The translations under genes were made by a program, and so were the position numbers. Shown one piece after another: positions 16,259-23,872 of a DNA stretch of 45,273 nt (positions within the stretch are counted from its first letter, which is position 1; every line of letters starts with the position of its first letter). Below the pieces are notes generated by a model that worked only from the letters and a program-made list of their open reading frames with translations, was not told the origin of the DNA and did no database searches. Source of the stretch: Betaproteobacteria bacterium (GTDB lineage: Bacteria; Pseudomonadota; Gammaproteobacteria; Burkholderiales; Burkholderiaceae_C); the NCBI GenBank assembly GCA_009925585.1, contig RFYK01000003.1, positions 1 through 45,273 on the forward strand, written 5' to 3'.

Positions 16259-16681
16259 ATGACCGACACCATTGCCATTGACGAAGCCCACGCATTGCAA
16301 GAGGCTGATGCTCTGGTAGATCAGCTGGCTGAATTGCTTGACCAAGAATTTGAGGCGCTCAAAGCCCAAGACTTGGATCAATTTGAGGTATTGCTCAGCG
16401 GCAAAAACCATTTGCTGTCTGAACTCACGCGCATCACGGGCGTGACGCAATTAAACGATGCCGACAAACTGGGCACACACTGGAACGACTTTCGCACCCG
16501 CATGCTCGCGTGCCGCGACATGCACCGCCGCAATGAAATCCTCATCATGCGCAAACTTGACGCGATTCGTGGCGCACTTGAGAGCCTGAACGTCAACGAG
16601 GCCACCAGCTCGGTCGAGGTTTACGACCGTCTGGGCCAAATCAAACGCATACGCCGCTTACGGGGCTTTACCGAAGTTTGA
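16259..16681 (+). CDS. flgN: FlgN export chaperone for FlgK and FlgL
   Basis: FlgN keeps FlgK and FlgL export-competent and delivers them to the FlhA platform. The 140-residue protein is almost entirely helical with the family pattern of an N-terminal coiled coil (LVDQLAELLDQEFEALKAQD) and LDQFEVLLSGKNHLLSEL. A final basic segment (GQIKRIRRLRGF) is also typical. It follows flgM, the usual pairing. Its last 24 bases overlap the 3' end of the convergent FlhB-like gene on the other strand. Confidence 0.88.
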   Translation: MTDTIAIDEAHALQEADALVDQLAELLDQEFEALKAQDLDQFEVLLSGKNHLLSELTRITGVTQLNDADKLGTHWNDFRTRMLACRDMHRRNEILIMRKLDAIRGALESLNVNEATSSVEVYDRLGQIKRIRRLRGFTEV

Positions 16682-16975
16682 CGCTGCCCCCTTCTCGGGT
16701 GGCCGCATTTGCTCATCCCCGGGTTGCATGCCCTTGAGCCAATAGACCCAAGACAAAATCACCGCCACCGCGGTGTACATGTCTTGCGTGATTTCCTCGC
16801 CCACATCCAACTTGCTGAGCAAAGCCAACAGTTGCGGATCCTCGGCCACATAAATGCCTTGTCGCTTGGCTTCTTCAATGATGCGGTGCGCCAAATCGGC
16901 CTGCCCTTTGGCCACCACACGAGGCGTTTTTCGTTGCCCGTATTCGAGTGCAATGGCTTCAAAAGGTGTTTTCAT
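16658..16975 (-). CDS. FlhB C-terminal-domain homologue (FhlB type), stand-alone
   Basis: The 105-residue product begins MKTPFEAIALEYGQRKTPRV and continues VVAKGQADLAHRIIEEAKRQ, GIYVAEDPQLLALLSKLDVG, with EEITQDMYTAVAVILSWVYW. This is the fold of the cytoplasmic tail of FlhB/YscU after its autocleavage site, with no membrane domain and no NPTH motif. I chose the ATG at 16975 because the frame continues upstream without homology, and GAGG overlapping the stop of the preceding gene provides the ribosome-binding site. Such proteins can partly replace the FlhB tail in substrate switching (known for FhlB-type proteins). It is the last gene of the flgP-like operon, next to a FliK-like gene. Confidence 0.85.
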   Translation of the reverse strand: MKTPFEAIALEYGQRKTPRVVAKGQADLAHRIIEEAKRQGIYVAEDPQLLALLSKLDVGEEITQDMYTAVAVILSWVYWLKGMQPGDEQMRPPEKGAASNFGKAP

Positions 16976-16988
16976 GGTGGCGTTGTCC

Positions 16989-18119
16989 TCAGGCCTGGGT
17001 GTCAACCACCGACCCACGACTGCCTGCGGCTTCGGTGGTGCGCACCAAGGGCCTGGCGGCATTGAAAATTTGAAACGACTGCAAGTTCAAACCCGCTGCA
17101 CCCAGCTCCAAGCCCAATTCGGTGGCGCGTTGTTTGGCCAACCCGGCCACGTCGCTGCGCAAGGCCCACATCACCAAATCGACACCTGTGCCTTGGGTGA
17201 TGGTGGTGTTGAGCCAAATTTCACCCAGCATGCGGCTGCGCGAATGGATGTCCACGGTCAAGGGCGGCTCTTCTTGGTTGGGTTTGCGCGCGGGTTTTTG
17301 AAAATGCAAATCCACCGGTTCGTGGTCGACAAACGGCAACACCACGTGCAATGACAACTCACCGTTGAGCCATTTTTGCGCCGCCTGTACCTGTGCAGAT
17401 TCGAGTTCGCGCACCGCTTGCTCCAACTCGTTGGTGTCTTTGCTGTTGATGCCGTCCACGGTTTCTTGTTCCAGCAAAGCCAACATTTGTTTGATGATGG
17501 TTTTGGGATCGCCATCCACATTCAAACCTTGCGCGAGCAAATTTTCAGGACTGCGCGTTTGGCCCGACACCAAGCGCTTGAGCGTGATCGGGTTCATTTG
17601 CGCGAGCGAACTGCGCTGCTGTAACAAACGCTTGACCATGTCGGAGAACTCGCCTTGCCCACTCAAGCTGCGCATACCCAGACCAGCCAACATGCGGGTG
17701 AAGCTCTCAAAACCAGCGGGCTGGGTCAACAACAAGCCCAAGTTGGTACTGGGCAAAGTCAACGCAGGATTCAAGCCGGGTGGCGTGTTCAATCCGAACG
17801 CGGCAGATGCAGGGGTGGCGGTGGAAGTTTGGCCAGCGGGATAAGACTGGATCAAAAAACCCCAACTGCCGGCGTTTTGGCTGACCCTTAAAAAGGGTTT
17901 GTCGCCATCTTTCAGCACCCAGCCGTTGGGCAATTCAAAGAAAAAATCTTTCAGCCACAAACGCACGCGTTGGTCGCGCACTTCGGCCACGGCTTGGATG
18001 ATTTGCCCATCGCGCAGACCCAATTGCTGGGCCACAGGCGTTTGTACCCACAGGCTTCGTGCCTCCATTTGCACCAACGGTACGCGGGTGCTGGCAGATA
18101 CGATCTCGGGGCCGAGCAT
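16989..18119 (-). CDS. FliK-like protein with C-terminal hook-length-control domain
   Basis: The 376-residue product has an N-terminal region without a clear family (LWVQTPVAQQLGLRDGQIIQ and WLKDFFFELPNGWVLKDGDK), a low-complexity middle, and a C-terminal half resembling the Flg_hook domain of FliK. That half includes LSLHVVLPFVDHEPVDLHFQ, a dimer-like MLGEIWLNTTITQG and DLVMWALRSDVAGLAKQRAT, ending in GLELGAAGLNLQSFQIF. A canonical FliK is encoded separately at 30496. Its stop codon overlaps the ribosome-binding site of the FlhB-tail gene, so the pair is translationally linked. A second hook-length or export-switch factor, or a late-substrate regulator, is plausible; the role is not established. 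Confidence 0.7.
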   Translation of the reverse strand: MLGPEIVSASTRVPLVQMEARSLWVQTPVAQQLGLRDGQIIQAVAEVRDQRVRLWLKDFFFELPNGWVLKDGDKPFLRVSQNAGSWGFLIQSYPAGQTSTATPASAAFGLNTPPGLNPALTLPSTNLGLLLTQPAGFESFTRMLAGLGMRSLSGQGEFSDMVKRLLQQRSSLAQMNPITLKRLVSGQTRSPENLLAQGLNVDGDPKTIIKQMLALLEQETVDGINSKDTNELEQAVRELESAQVQAAQKWLNGELSLHVVLPFVDHEPVDLHFQKPARKPNQEEPPLTVDIHSRSRMLGEIWLNTTITQGTGVDLVMWALRSDVAGLAKQRATELGLELGAAGLNLQSFQIFNAARPLVRTTEAAGSRGSVVDTQA

Positions 18120-18158
18120 AGTGCATGTCCTTGCATGCCGACCGGTGTCGGCGAGGTG

Positions 18159-18860
18159 TCAGGGGTAACGCACCCAATGGCGTTTGGGGTCTTGTTGCAT
18201 GGCCATATTGTGACCCGCACTGTGGGCCGCCGCACCACCGCCACCCACGGGGTTGGCCGGTGTGCCCACCGCAGGTGCGCTGACCGCTGTTGCCGTCGCG
18301 GCCACAGTGGGCTCGCCCTTCGAGGCGACTGCCGCCACCACTGGCAGCAACAGTTTTCTGCTCAATTCCAGTGGATCAGGCAAGGACACGGTAGAGCCGA
18401 TGACCAACGATTTGGCCGTGCCTTTGGGAAACGCTTTGGGGTTGTTTTGCACCAAAGCTTCTCTCAGAACTTCAGGACGCAGAGGCGATGCGGGATAAAA
18501 CTTTTGCAGGATTTTTTCGGCTGTGTCGCCTTTTTGCGTGGTGTAGCTGGTCATTTCTGGCAAGCCACTGAGGTCACGCTTGGGGGCAGCGGGTTGCGCT
18601 GCTGCAGCCTGAGGTGCGTCCGATTTGGCGGGCGGCAAGTTCACAGACTTGACCTCGCGGCTGCTCACTGCTTCAGATTTCGGAGGCGCTTTTTTCACCG
18701 GATCGGGTTTGGCTTTTTCAACCGCCGCCACGGGCTCGCCATCCAACAACACCTTGGGCAATTCCAACGGAGGTTGTTTATTGGATTCATTGGCCAAAGC
18801 CACCCCTTGAATGGCCACCCAAATCAAGGCCAAGAACTGTGCGCGTTTAGACAACAACAT
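18159..18860 (-). CDS. Periplasmic LysM-domain protein (FimV-like), flagellar operon
   Basis: The 233-residue product has a Sec signal (FLALIWVAIQGVALA before NESN), a proline/alanine/lysine-rich linker (about 24-100), and a LysM/FimV-like unit. That unit includes TSYTTQKGDTAEKILQKFYP, REALVQNNPKAFPKGTAKSL and VIGSTVSLPDPLEL. A low-complexity A/T/G tail ends the protein. It would bind peptidoglycan in the periplasm. It lies between the FlgT-like and FliK-like genes with gaps of 19 and 39 bases, so it is probably part of the same ring or motor structure. FimV proper is much longer and membrane-anchored; this protein shares only the LysM logic. Confidence 0.6.
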   Translation of the reverse strand: MLLSKRAQFLALIWVAIQGVALANESNKQPPLELPKVLLDGEPVAAVEKAKPDPVKKAPPKSEAVSSREVKSVNLPPAKSDAPQAAAAQPAAPKRDLSGLPEMTSYTTQKGDTAEKILQKFYPASPLRPEVLREALVQNNPKAFPKGTAKSLVIGSTVSLPDPLELSRKLLLPVVAAVASKGEPTVAATATAVSAPAVGTPANPVGGGGAAAHSAGHNMAMQQDPKRHWVRYP

Positions 18861-18879
18861 GAAAAACTCCTGAATCCAT

Positions 18880-19935
18880 TCAAGGCATGTAAGGGACAGC
18901 CATCCATTGGGACGGGTTATTGATTTTGGCCGAAGTTTTCAATCTCACTTCAGCCGCGAATTCACTGACGGACACCACCTCGCCCATGGCCAAGCTGTCA
19001 AATGCTTTGGGCTCTAAGGCTCTGGAGGGCAACTGGTCTTTGTCAGTCAACACCACGCTGGCGCCCACTTTCAAACCACTGCCGCTGCCGCCTGCAATGC
19101 GCACGCTGTCTTGGCGAATTTTCAACACCTCAAACTGCGGCACGCGGCATGACAGCACCCGGTCCATCCCTTGCGTCATCACTTGCAACGCGGCTTGAAT
19201 TTGTGTCAAGACCTCTGCCTCGAGCGGACGGCTCGTGGCTGATACCAACGCGGGTTGCATGATGGTGATTTTTTGTTCTGCTTGGTAGAGCGTGTTGCCT
19301 TGCGTGCGCGACACCAGTTCCCAGCGCATGTCGAAGGCATGAACCGCCGTCATGCTGTCGCGGCTCGGTGTCACGCTGACTTTGAGCACCCATGGCACGT
19401 GCTGTTCGCCTTGACCGACCAACATGCGCTCGTAGGTGTCGCTGACGTATTTGCGTTCATTCAACCGCCACACGCCCGATTGCTGGCCAGCCACCAAGGC
19501 CATTTTTTTCCATTGGAGTTCAACCTGCTGTGCCTCGTACTGGTAGGTCACGGGCATGGGGACGCTGACGGACTCCCAAGTCAATTGGTGCCAGACCGGC
19601 GACTTCGATGGTTTGCAACCGTTGGGGGAAATCGGCTTGCTGCTTTCGGACACGATGTTGGCTGCGGCTTGCTGGTCCACGTCACGGCCATAAGCCATGA
19701 CACGCACGCCACGCACTTCCATGCCAGTGACGAAACTGCTGGCTTCTCTGAGCACACCGTTGCCATCAATGAAGGCACTCGCGCGGACCTCTGTGGGGCC
19801 CTCCATGGCGCGCTTGACCAATGCTTGACGGATCGCGTCCAAGCGCTCTTCCGGGCTCAGCGGATTGGCCAAGGCAGGCACGGCCAAACCCCAGCACACC
19901 CAACCCAGACATCGCATGAATGAACGCATGGCCAT
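18880..19935 (-). CDS. flgT: FlgT-like periplasmic protein, putative outer-membrane ring component
   Basis: The 351-residue product has a signal peptide (CLGWVCWGLAVPALA before NPLSPEERL). An N-terminal domain follows with ALVKRAMEGPTEVRASAFI and SFVTGMEVRGVRVMAYGRDV, then a middle beta-rich domain. The C-terminal unit (VLKIRQDSVRIAGGSGSGLK, VGASVVL) is typical of the third domain of FlgT. FlgT forms the H ring around the LP ring in Vibrio. The gene directly follows the FlgP-like lipoprotein gene, the usual partner. Start choice among GTG 19938, ATG 19935 and ATG 19929 is not decided by the weak upstream sequence. Assignment is by architecture and context. Confidence 0.62.
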   Translation of the reverse strand: MAMRSFMRCLGWVCWGLAVPALANPLSPEERLDAIRQALVKRAMEGPTEVRASAFIDGNGVLREASSFVTGMEVRGVRVMAYGRDVDQQAAANIVSESSKPISPNGCKPSKSPVWHQLTWESVSVPMPVTYQYEAQQVELQWKKMALVAGQQSGVWRLNERKYVSDTYERMLVGQGEQHVPWVLKVSVTPSRDSMTAVHAFDMRWELVSRTQGNTLYQAEQKITIMQPALVSATSRPLEAEVLTQIQAALQVMTQGMDRVLSCRVPQFEVLKIRQDSVRIAGGSGSGLKVGASVVLTDKDQLPSRALEPKAFDSLAMGEVVSVSEFAAEVRLKTSAKINNPSQWMAVPYMP

Positions 19936-19957
19936 CACCGTTTTCTTAGGTGTTGAA

Positions 19958-20500
19958 TCAACGGTTCGTGCGTGAAGCCACTTGCGTCAAATACAGCATG
20001 CGCAAGTCTTGCACTGCATTGCGGTCCAGTGACAACGTGGTTTCGTAGGTGTCGTCACCCACGGGGGTGATGCTCACCAGGGTGGCACCGTAAATCACAC
20101 CTTCGACACGTGTGCGAAACGTATCGTTCAACACGGTCATGTCAGCCACGGTCGTGGTTGCATCCAACTGTTGGCCATACACCTGTTCGGTCAATGCGCG
20201 GTAGGCATCGAGCTTGGATGCGCGAATGGCAAGCAGGCGTTGCTGTGCAGGGTTCTTGTGGTTTTGAATGCTGATCACCGCATAACCAGTGGCCACCATG
20301 GTTTCCTTGCGCTCGAGCATCGGTGTGATCATTGATGCAGGCGAAGGCTCAGCAGCAGCTTGCATGGTTTTGGGGGCAGCCGCAGGTGCGGGCGTGGCCA
20401 CGGTCACCACAGGCGCAGGTGCTGACGCGTAAGGGCGAATGGATTCGCAAGCTGTCAATGAAGCCATTGCAACCAGGGTCAAGGTCAAACGGTAAAACAT
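19958..20500 (-). CDS. flgP: FlgP-like outer-membrane lipoprotein (LPP20 family)
   Basis: From the ATG at 20500 (AGGA 7 bases upstream) the product is 180 residues. It has a lipoprotein signal LVAMASLTAC (Cys about 18), a proline/alanine-rich linker, and an LPP20-type domain: ATGYAVISIQNHKNPAQQRL, LAIRASKLDAYRALTEQVYG, then FRTRVEGVIYGATLVS and a final YETTLSLD. FlgP proteins of Vibrio and Campylobacter form an outer-membrane disk or ring at the flagellar base. A good sigma-28 element lies 76 bases upstream, making it a late gene. An in-frame ATG at 20542 would place the signal 14 residues inside, so it is rejected. Confidence 0.75.
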   Translation of the reverse strand: MFYRLTLTLVAMASLTACESIRPYASAPAPVVTVATPAPAAAPKTMQAAAEPSPASMITPMLERKETMVATGYAVISIQNHKNPAQQRLLAIRASKLDAYRALTEQVYGQQLDATTTVADMTVLNDTFRTRVEGVIYGATLVSITPVGDDTYETTLSLDRNAVQDLRMLYLTQVASRTNR

Positions 20501-20575
20501 GGTGATTTCCTCTCTGTGTGAAGCAATCGGTGGCCGGCTCATCCAGGCACCATTGATTCATGGGGTACATGCTAG

Positions 20576-20602
20576 GAATCGACCGCTTGGTGATCTTCTT
20601 TA
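20576..20602 (-). promoter_or_regulatory. Sigma-28 (FliA) promoter of the flgP-like operon
   Basis: Minus-strand reading: TAAAGAAG (20602-20595), 11 bases, then GTCGATTC (20583-20576). The spacing is exactly that of the FliA consensus; TAAAG and xCGAT match. The predicted start is near 20569, about 70 bases before the flgP-like ATG at 20500. The same -10 core (GTCGAT) occurs in the flgM promoter at 15870. It lies in the divergent region shared with the sigma-54 activator. Confidence 0.6.
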
Positions 20603-20677
20603 AAAAACAAATCCATGGAAGGTCGAATACTTTTGGCGACTTGCCAGCAGCATGGCATCAGCGACAATCGATAACGC

Positions 20678-21802
20678 ATGAAGTCGCAATCTTTTTTCAT
20701 TGGTACGAGCCCCATTGCGCAAGCGTTGCGCCGCTTGGTTTCGACCATCGCCAACTCCAACGCGACCGTGTTGATCACAGGTGAAAGCGGCACGGGCAAA
20801 GAGTTGTTAGCCCGTTCTTTGCATGAGCAATCCGACCGCGTTGGTGGTGCATTTGTACCCATTAACTGCTCAGCCATTCCCAAAGAGTTACTCGAAAGTG
20901 AACTCTTTGGTCACCGCAAAGGTTCGTTCACCGGTGCAGTCGCTGACCGCATTGGACGCTTTGAATTGGCCCATGGCGGCACGATCTTTTTGGATGAAAT
21001 CGGTGACATGTCGCTGGACATGCAGGTCAAATTGCTGCGCGTCTTGCAAGAGCGCTTGATCGACCCGGTCGGTGCCACACGCCAAGTTCCGATCGATGTT
21101 CGTGTCATTGCCGCCACACACCGCGATCTCGAAGCAGAAATACAAGCCGGACGGTTCCGCGAAGATTTGTACTATCGGCTTAATGTCTTGCCGGTCGTGA
21201 CCCCACCTTTGCGCGAGCGCAAAGAAGACATTCCCGAGTTGCTGCGTTTTTATGCCACGCATTACAAACTTGGCCACATGCAAGCAGTGCGGTTTTCCAC
21301 TGAATTTTTGCAAGCCTTGATGGACTATCCCTGGCCGGGCAATGTGCGCGAGTTGTGCAATTTGATCGACCGCTTCAGCACGCTGTATGCAGGACAGGAA
21401 TTGGACTTGCGTGCCATTCCCTCCAACCTGTTGCCCAAAGCCTTGGTGCCGATCCAAGCCGAGTTGCTGGCGCGCAGTGGGCCGGCGACCATGCAAGAAA
21501 TGAACATGCCGCCCGAGGTGTTGGCAGAAATGCAAGCGGCTGAATCCACAGACGACATGGTGGACCAACCCGAACCTCAAGACAACGAAATTGAAAGCAT
21601 CATCATGCTGGCACAAGGCATGCCGCATTTGCCGCCCGAGGGCTTGTCGCTGAAAGACCGCTTGGCTGAAATTGAGCGCAACATCATCGAGCAAGCGCTG
21701 GAACGCTCTCAAGGGAATGTGTCGCGAACCGCGAAATTGTTGAACTTACAGCGCACCACGTTGATTGAAAAAATCAACAAATACGAACTGCGCACGGCCT
21801 GA
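20678..21802 (+). CDS. Sigma-54-dependent transcriptional activator of flagellar genes (FleQ/FlrA/FlrC-like AAA+), no receiver domain
   Basis: The 374-residue product begins directly with the AAA+ domain: Walker A GESGTGKE (35-42), the sigma-54 contact loop as GSFTGA (82-87, canonical GAFTGA), Walker B IFLDEIGDM (103-111), and arginine-rich RLNVLPVVTPPLRERKEDIP. It ends with a Fis-type helix-turn-helix (ALERSQGNVSRTAKLLNLQR). There is no N-terminal receiver or FleQ domain; an in-frame TAA nine bases before the ATG rules out an N-terminal extension. It probably activates the sigma-54 promoters of flgB, flgA and flhA listed here. It is transcribed away from the flgP-like operon and toward motB, with a bidirectional hairpin between. 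Confidence 0.9.
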   Translation: MKSQSFFIGTSPIAQALRRLVSTIANSNATVLITGESGTGKELLARSLHEQSDRVGGAFVPINCSAIPKELLESELFGHRKGSFTGAVADRIGRFELAHGGTIFLDEIGDMSLDMQVKLLRVLQERLIDPVGATRQVPIDVRVIAATHRDLEAEIQAGRFREDLYYRLNVLPVVTPPLRERKEDIPELLRFYATHYKLGHMQAVRFSTEFLQALMDYPWPGNVRELCNLIDRFSTLYAGQELDLRAIPSNLLPKALVPIQAELLARSGPATMQEMNMPPEVLAEMQAAESTDDMVDQPEPQDNEIESIIMLAQGMPHLPPEGLSLKDRLAEIERNIIEQALERSQGNVSRTAKLLNLQRTTLIEKINKYELRTA

Positions 21803-21816
21803 CAGATTGACCGGCC

Positions 21817-21850
21817 AAGCAGCGGGTACCTAGGCTCAGCCCCCCTGCTT
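21817..21850. terminator. Bidirectional intrinsic terminator between the sigma-54 activator gene and motB
   Basis: Arms AAGCAGCGGG (21817-21826) and CCCCCCTGCTT (21840-21850) pair with one mismatch and a 13-base loop. A short A/T-rich stretch follows on the plus side. It separates the convergent ends at 21802 and 21859, so it can serve both. Confidence 0.6.
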
Positions 21851-21858
21851 TGACAAAC

Positions 21859-22929
21859 TTATTTCGGATCCTGGTTGAGCACCGTGATGCTCATGCGGCG
21901 GTTGCGCGGATCGAACTTGTCCTTCGGATTGAAAGGATCGGTGTCAGCCACACCCTCAATGCGGGTGAATCGGTCTTCCTTGATGCCTTTTTTCTGCAAC
22001 AACTGTCGGGTGACCTCGGCGCGTTCCGCTGACAAAGACCAGTTGTTTTTGCCATCTGGGTTTTGGAAAGGCACCGCATCGGTGTGACCACGGATGGCGA
22101 CTTTGTTGGGCATGTCAGCCAGCGATGCAGCCACTTCACCGATCAACGCGGCGGCCTTGCCTTGCATGCCAACGCCACCGCTTGGGAACATGGCGAAATC
22201 GGCTTTGTCGATGATTTCAATGCGCAAGCCCTCTTTGTCCCGTGTGATGGACACTTGGTCTTTGATCTGCTCGAATTTCTTGTTCTCGGAGAGCTTCTCC
22301 TTGATTTCTTTTTCCAGCTTCTCGAAATTTTCTTTGTCTTGCTGCTCGGCGATTTCTTTTTTCTGCGCCTTGGTCAGCTTGTCAGGGTCGTTGCCACCCT
22401 CGCCATCGCTCTTGCCTTCGCCTTTGCCACTGCTCGGGTCTTTGGCTTCGTTTTCATTTTCGGGGCCGGGGTCGGTGTCGGGGTTGGGGCCACCTTCAGA
22501 TTTGGGCGTGAGTCGTTCGAGCAAACCGGTTTGGCGCATCGCATAAGGGAACGCATCTGGGTCGATGATGGAGCGGCCACCCAACACACCATTAGAGCCA
22601 GCCAGTTGTCCCACCGGGGTCAAGCTGTGTGACGTGGGTTTGAAATAGTCGGCGATGCTTTTGCGTTGGTCGGCATTGGACGCGCCCAACAACCACATCA
22701 ACAAGAAGAACGCCATCATGGCGGTCATCATGTCGGCCAGCGCGATCTTCCAAGCACCCCCGTGGGCACCGCCGTGCCCGTCGGGCATTTTCTTGATGAT
22801 GATGACGGGCGCCAGCGCTTCGGACGCCTCTGCCGCTTCGGGCGCCGCAGCCGGCGCTTCGGGAGGTGTGTCCGTCGGTGGCGCGTCGGGATCGACCTCC
22901 GCCACCGGTTGAGCTTGCTCGTCGGCCAT
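21859..22929 (-). CDS. motB: Flagellar stator protein MotB with long charged linker
   Basis: MotB anchors the stator to peptidoglycan and forms the proton channel with MotA. In this 356-residue protein the transmembrane helix is KIALADMMTAMMAFFLLMWL (61-80) with the essential aspartate at Asp66. The OmpA-like peptidoglycan-binding domain follows, with IRGHTDAVPFQ, WSLSAERAEVTRQLLQKKGI and FDPRNRRMSITVLN. The N-terminal 45 residues are acidic, proline- and alanine-rich. Between helix and OmpA domain lies a long region very rich in Asp, Glu, Lys and Gly (about 140-215), longer than the enteric plug-linker. A proton rather than sodium motor is suggested by MotB rather than PomB style, which is an inference. 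Confidence 0.96.
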   Translation of the reverse strand: MADEQAQPVAEVDPDAPPTDTPPEAPAAAPEAAEASEALAPVIIIKKMPDGHGGAHGGAWKIALADMMTAMMAFFLLMWLLGASNADQRKSIADYFKPTSHSLTPVGQLAGSNGVLGGRSIIDPDAFPYAMRQTGLLERLTPKSEGGPNPDTDPGPENENEAKDPSSGKGEGKSDGEGGNDPDKLTKAQKKEIAEQQDKENFEKLEKEIKEKLSENKKFEQIKDQVSITRDKEGLRIEIIDKADFAMFPSGGVGMQGKAAALIGEVAASLADMPNKVAIRGHTDAVPFQNPDGKNNWSLSAERAEVTRQLLQKKGIKEDRFTRIEGVADTDPFNPKDKFDPRNRRMSITVLNQDPK

Positions 22930-22931
22930 GT

Positions 22932-23792
22932 TTACTTGCCTCGCATGCCGTCAAAAATTTCGCCAAACGATGGCGCACTGTGCGAGTTGATGACCGATCG
23001 AGCAGATTCAATGATCAATGGCATGGGGTGGCCGTGCAAGTTGGCCACAATCAATTGCTGAACGCATTTGAGCATTTCGCCATCTTCGTCAATGATCTGC
23101 GCAATGCGCACCGCAAATGGGCCCGCCACACCATAAGCCAACAACACGCCCATGAACGTACCCACCAACGCAGAACCAATCAAGGCACCCAGCACAGGCG
23201 GGGGTTGGTCAATCGCACCCATGGTTTTCACCACACCCAACACGCAAGCCACAATGCCCAACGCAGGCAACGCGCCTTCCATGCCAGACCAGAACGCCGC
23301 TTGCAGCATTTCGTGGTGATGGTGGTTTTTGATGGACGCGGTCATCAGGTCTTCCACGGCATAGGGGCTGAGGTTGCCTGAGGACACCACCATCAATCGA
23401 ATCGTGTCGCAAATCAAGGCCAACACCGCATGGTCGGCCAACAAAGGGGGGTATTCCGCAAAGATCGCGCTGGACTCTGGGTTTTCAATGTGCGGCTCCA
23501 GTGCCACTGCACCTTCGGCTTTGAGCGTTTTCAATATCTTCGACACCACCAAGATCACCGCGAGGTAATCTTCCTTGTGGTACTTGGGACCTTTGAAGAC
23601 CTTGCCCACGGCGCTGAAACCCGCGCTCACGGTGTCTTTGCTGTTACTGATCAACGCGGCACCCACAGCCGCACCAAAAATTTGGGCAAATTCCCAAGGC
23701 GCAGCCTTGATCACAGGTGCCAAATCGCCGCCGTGCGCCACAAAGACGCCAAACACTGCGATCATCAATACGACCAGACCTACTGCTGCCAT
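22932..23792 (-). CDS. motA: Flagellar stator protein MotA
   Basis: MotA is the four-helix stator subunit that pushes on FliG. The 286-residue product has helices at about 2-20 and 30-50, a cytoplasmic loop with TLKAEGAVALEPHIENPESS and the downstream hydrophobic pair ALGIVACVLGVVKTMG (with the conserved Pro before it) and VGTFMGVLLAYGVAGPFAV. The ATG has GGAG 7 bases upstream. motB follows after 2 bases, the standard coupled pair. A hairpin lies in its leader (23811-23841). Confidence 0.97.
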   Translation of the reverse strand: MAAVGLVVLMIAVFGVFVAHGGDLAPVIKAAPWEFAQIFGAAVGAALISNSKDTVSAGFSAVGKVFKGPKYHKEDYLAVILVVSKILKTLKAEGAVALEPHIENPESSAIFAEYPPLLADHAVLALICDTIRLMVVSSGNLSPYAVEDLMTASIKNHHHHEMLQAAFWSGMEGALPALGIVACVLGVVKTMGAIDQPPPVLGALIGSALVGTFMGVLLAYGVAGPFAVRIAQIIDEDGEMLKCVQQLIVANLHGHPMPLIIESARSVINSHSAPSFGEIFDGMRGK

Positions 23793-23810
23793 GTTCTTAC
23801 TCCACTGTTA

Positions 23811-23841
23811 AAGCAAACGGGGCCAAACGACCCCATTGCTT
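23811..23841 (-). repeat. Hairpin in the fliS-motA intergenic region
   Basis: On the minus strand AAGCAA and GGGG arms pair with CCCC and TTGCTT across an 8-base loop, with a small bulge. It lies 18 bases before the motA ATG. The short TTT after the stem is a weak terminator tail; it may be a terminator for fliS or a leader structure for motA. I found no convincing sigma-28 element here. Confidence 0.45.
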
Positions 23842-23872
23842 AAAACAGTACCCCATCCGATGCATCGTGTTT

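Noticed and set aside
17970-18923. 317-codon open frame on the plus strand opposite the FliK-like, LysM and FlgT-like genes
   Set aside because: Histidine/arginine/glycine-rich composition typical of an antisense shadow of the minus-strand genes; no family motif.
20522-20537. Sigma-54-like GG/GC pair upstream of the flgP-like gene (minus strand)
   Set aside because: Spacer is 9 bases instead of 10, and the sigma-28 element at 20576-20602 is a better match.
20633-20650. Sigma-54-like TTGGCG...GC before the sigma-54 activator gene (plus strand)
   Set aside because: Spacing is right (GG 20635, GC 20647) but the -12 half lacks TTGC; autoregulation is possible but not supported enough to list.
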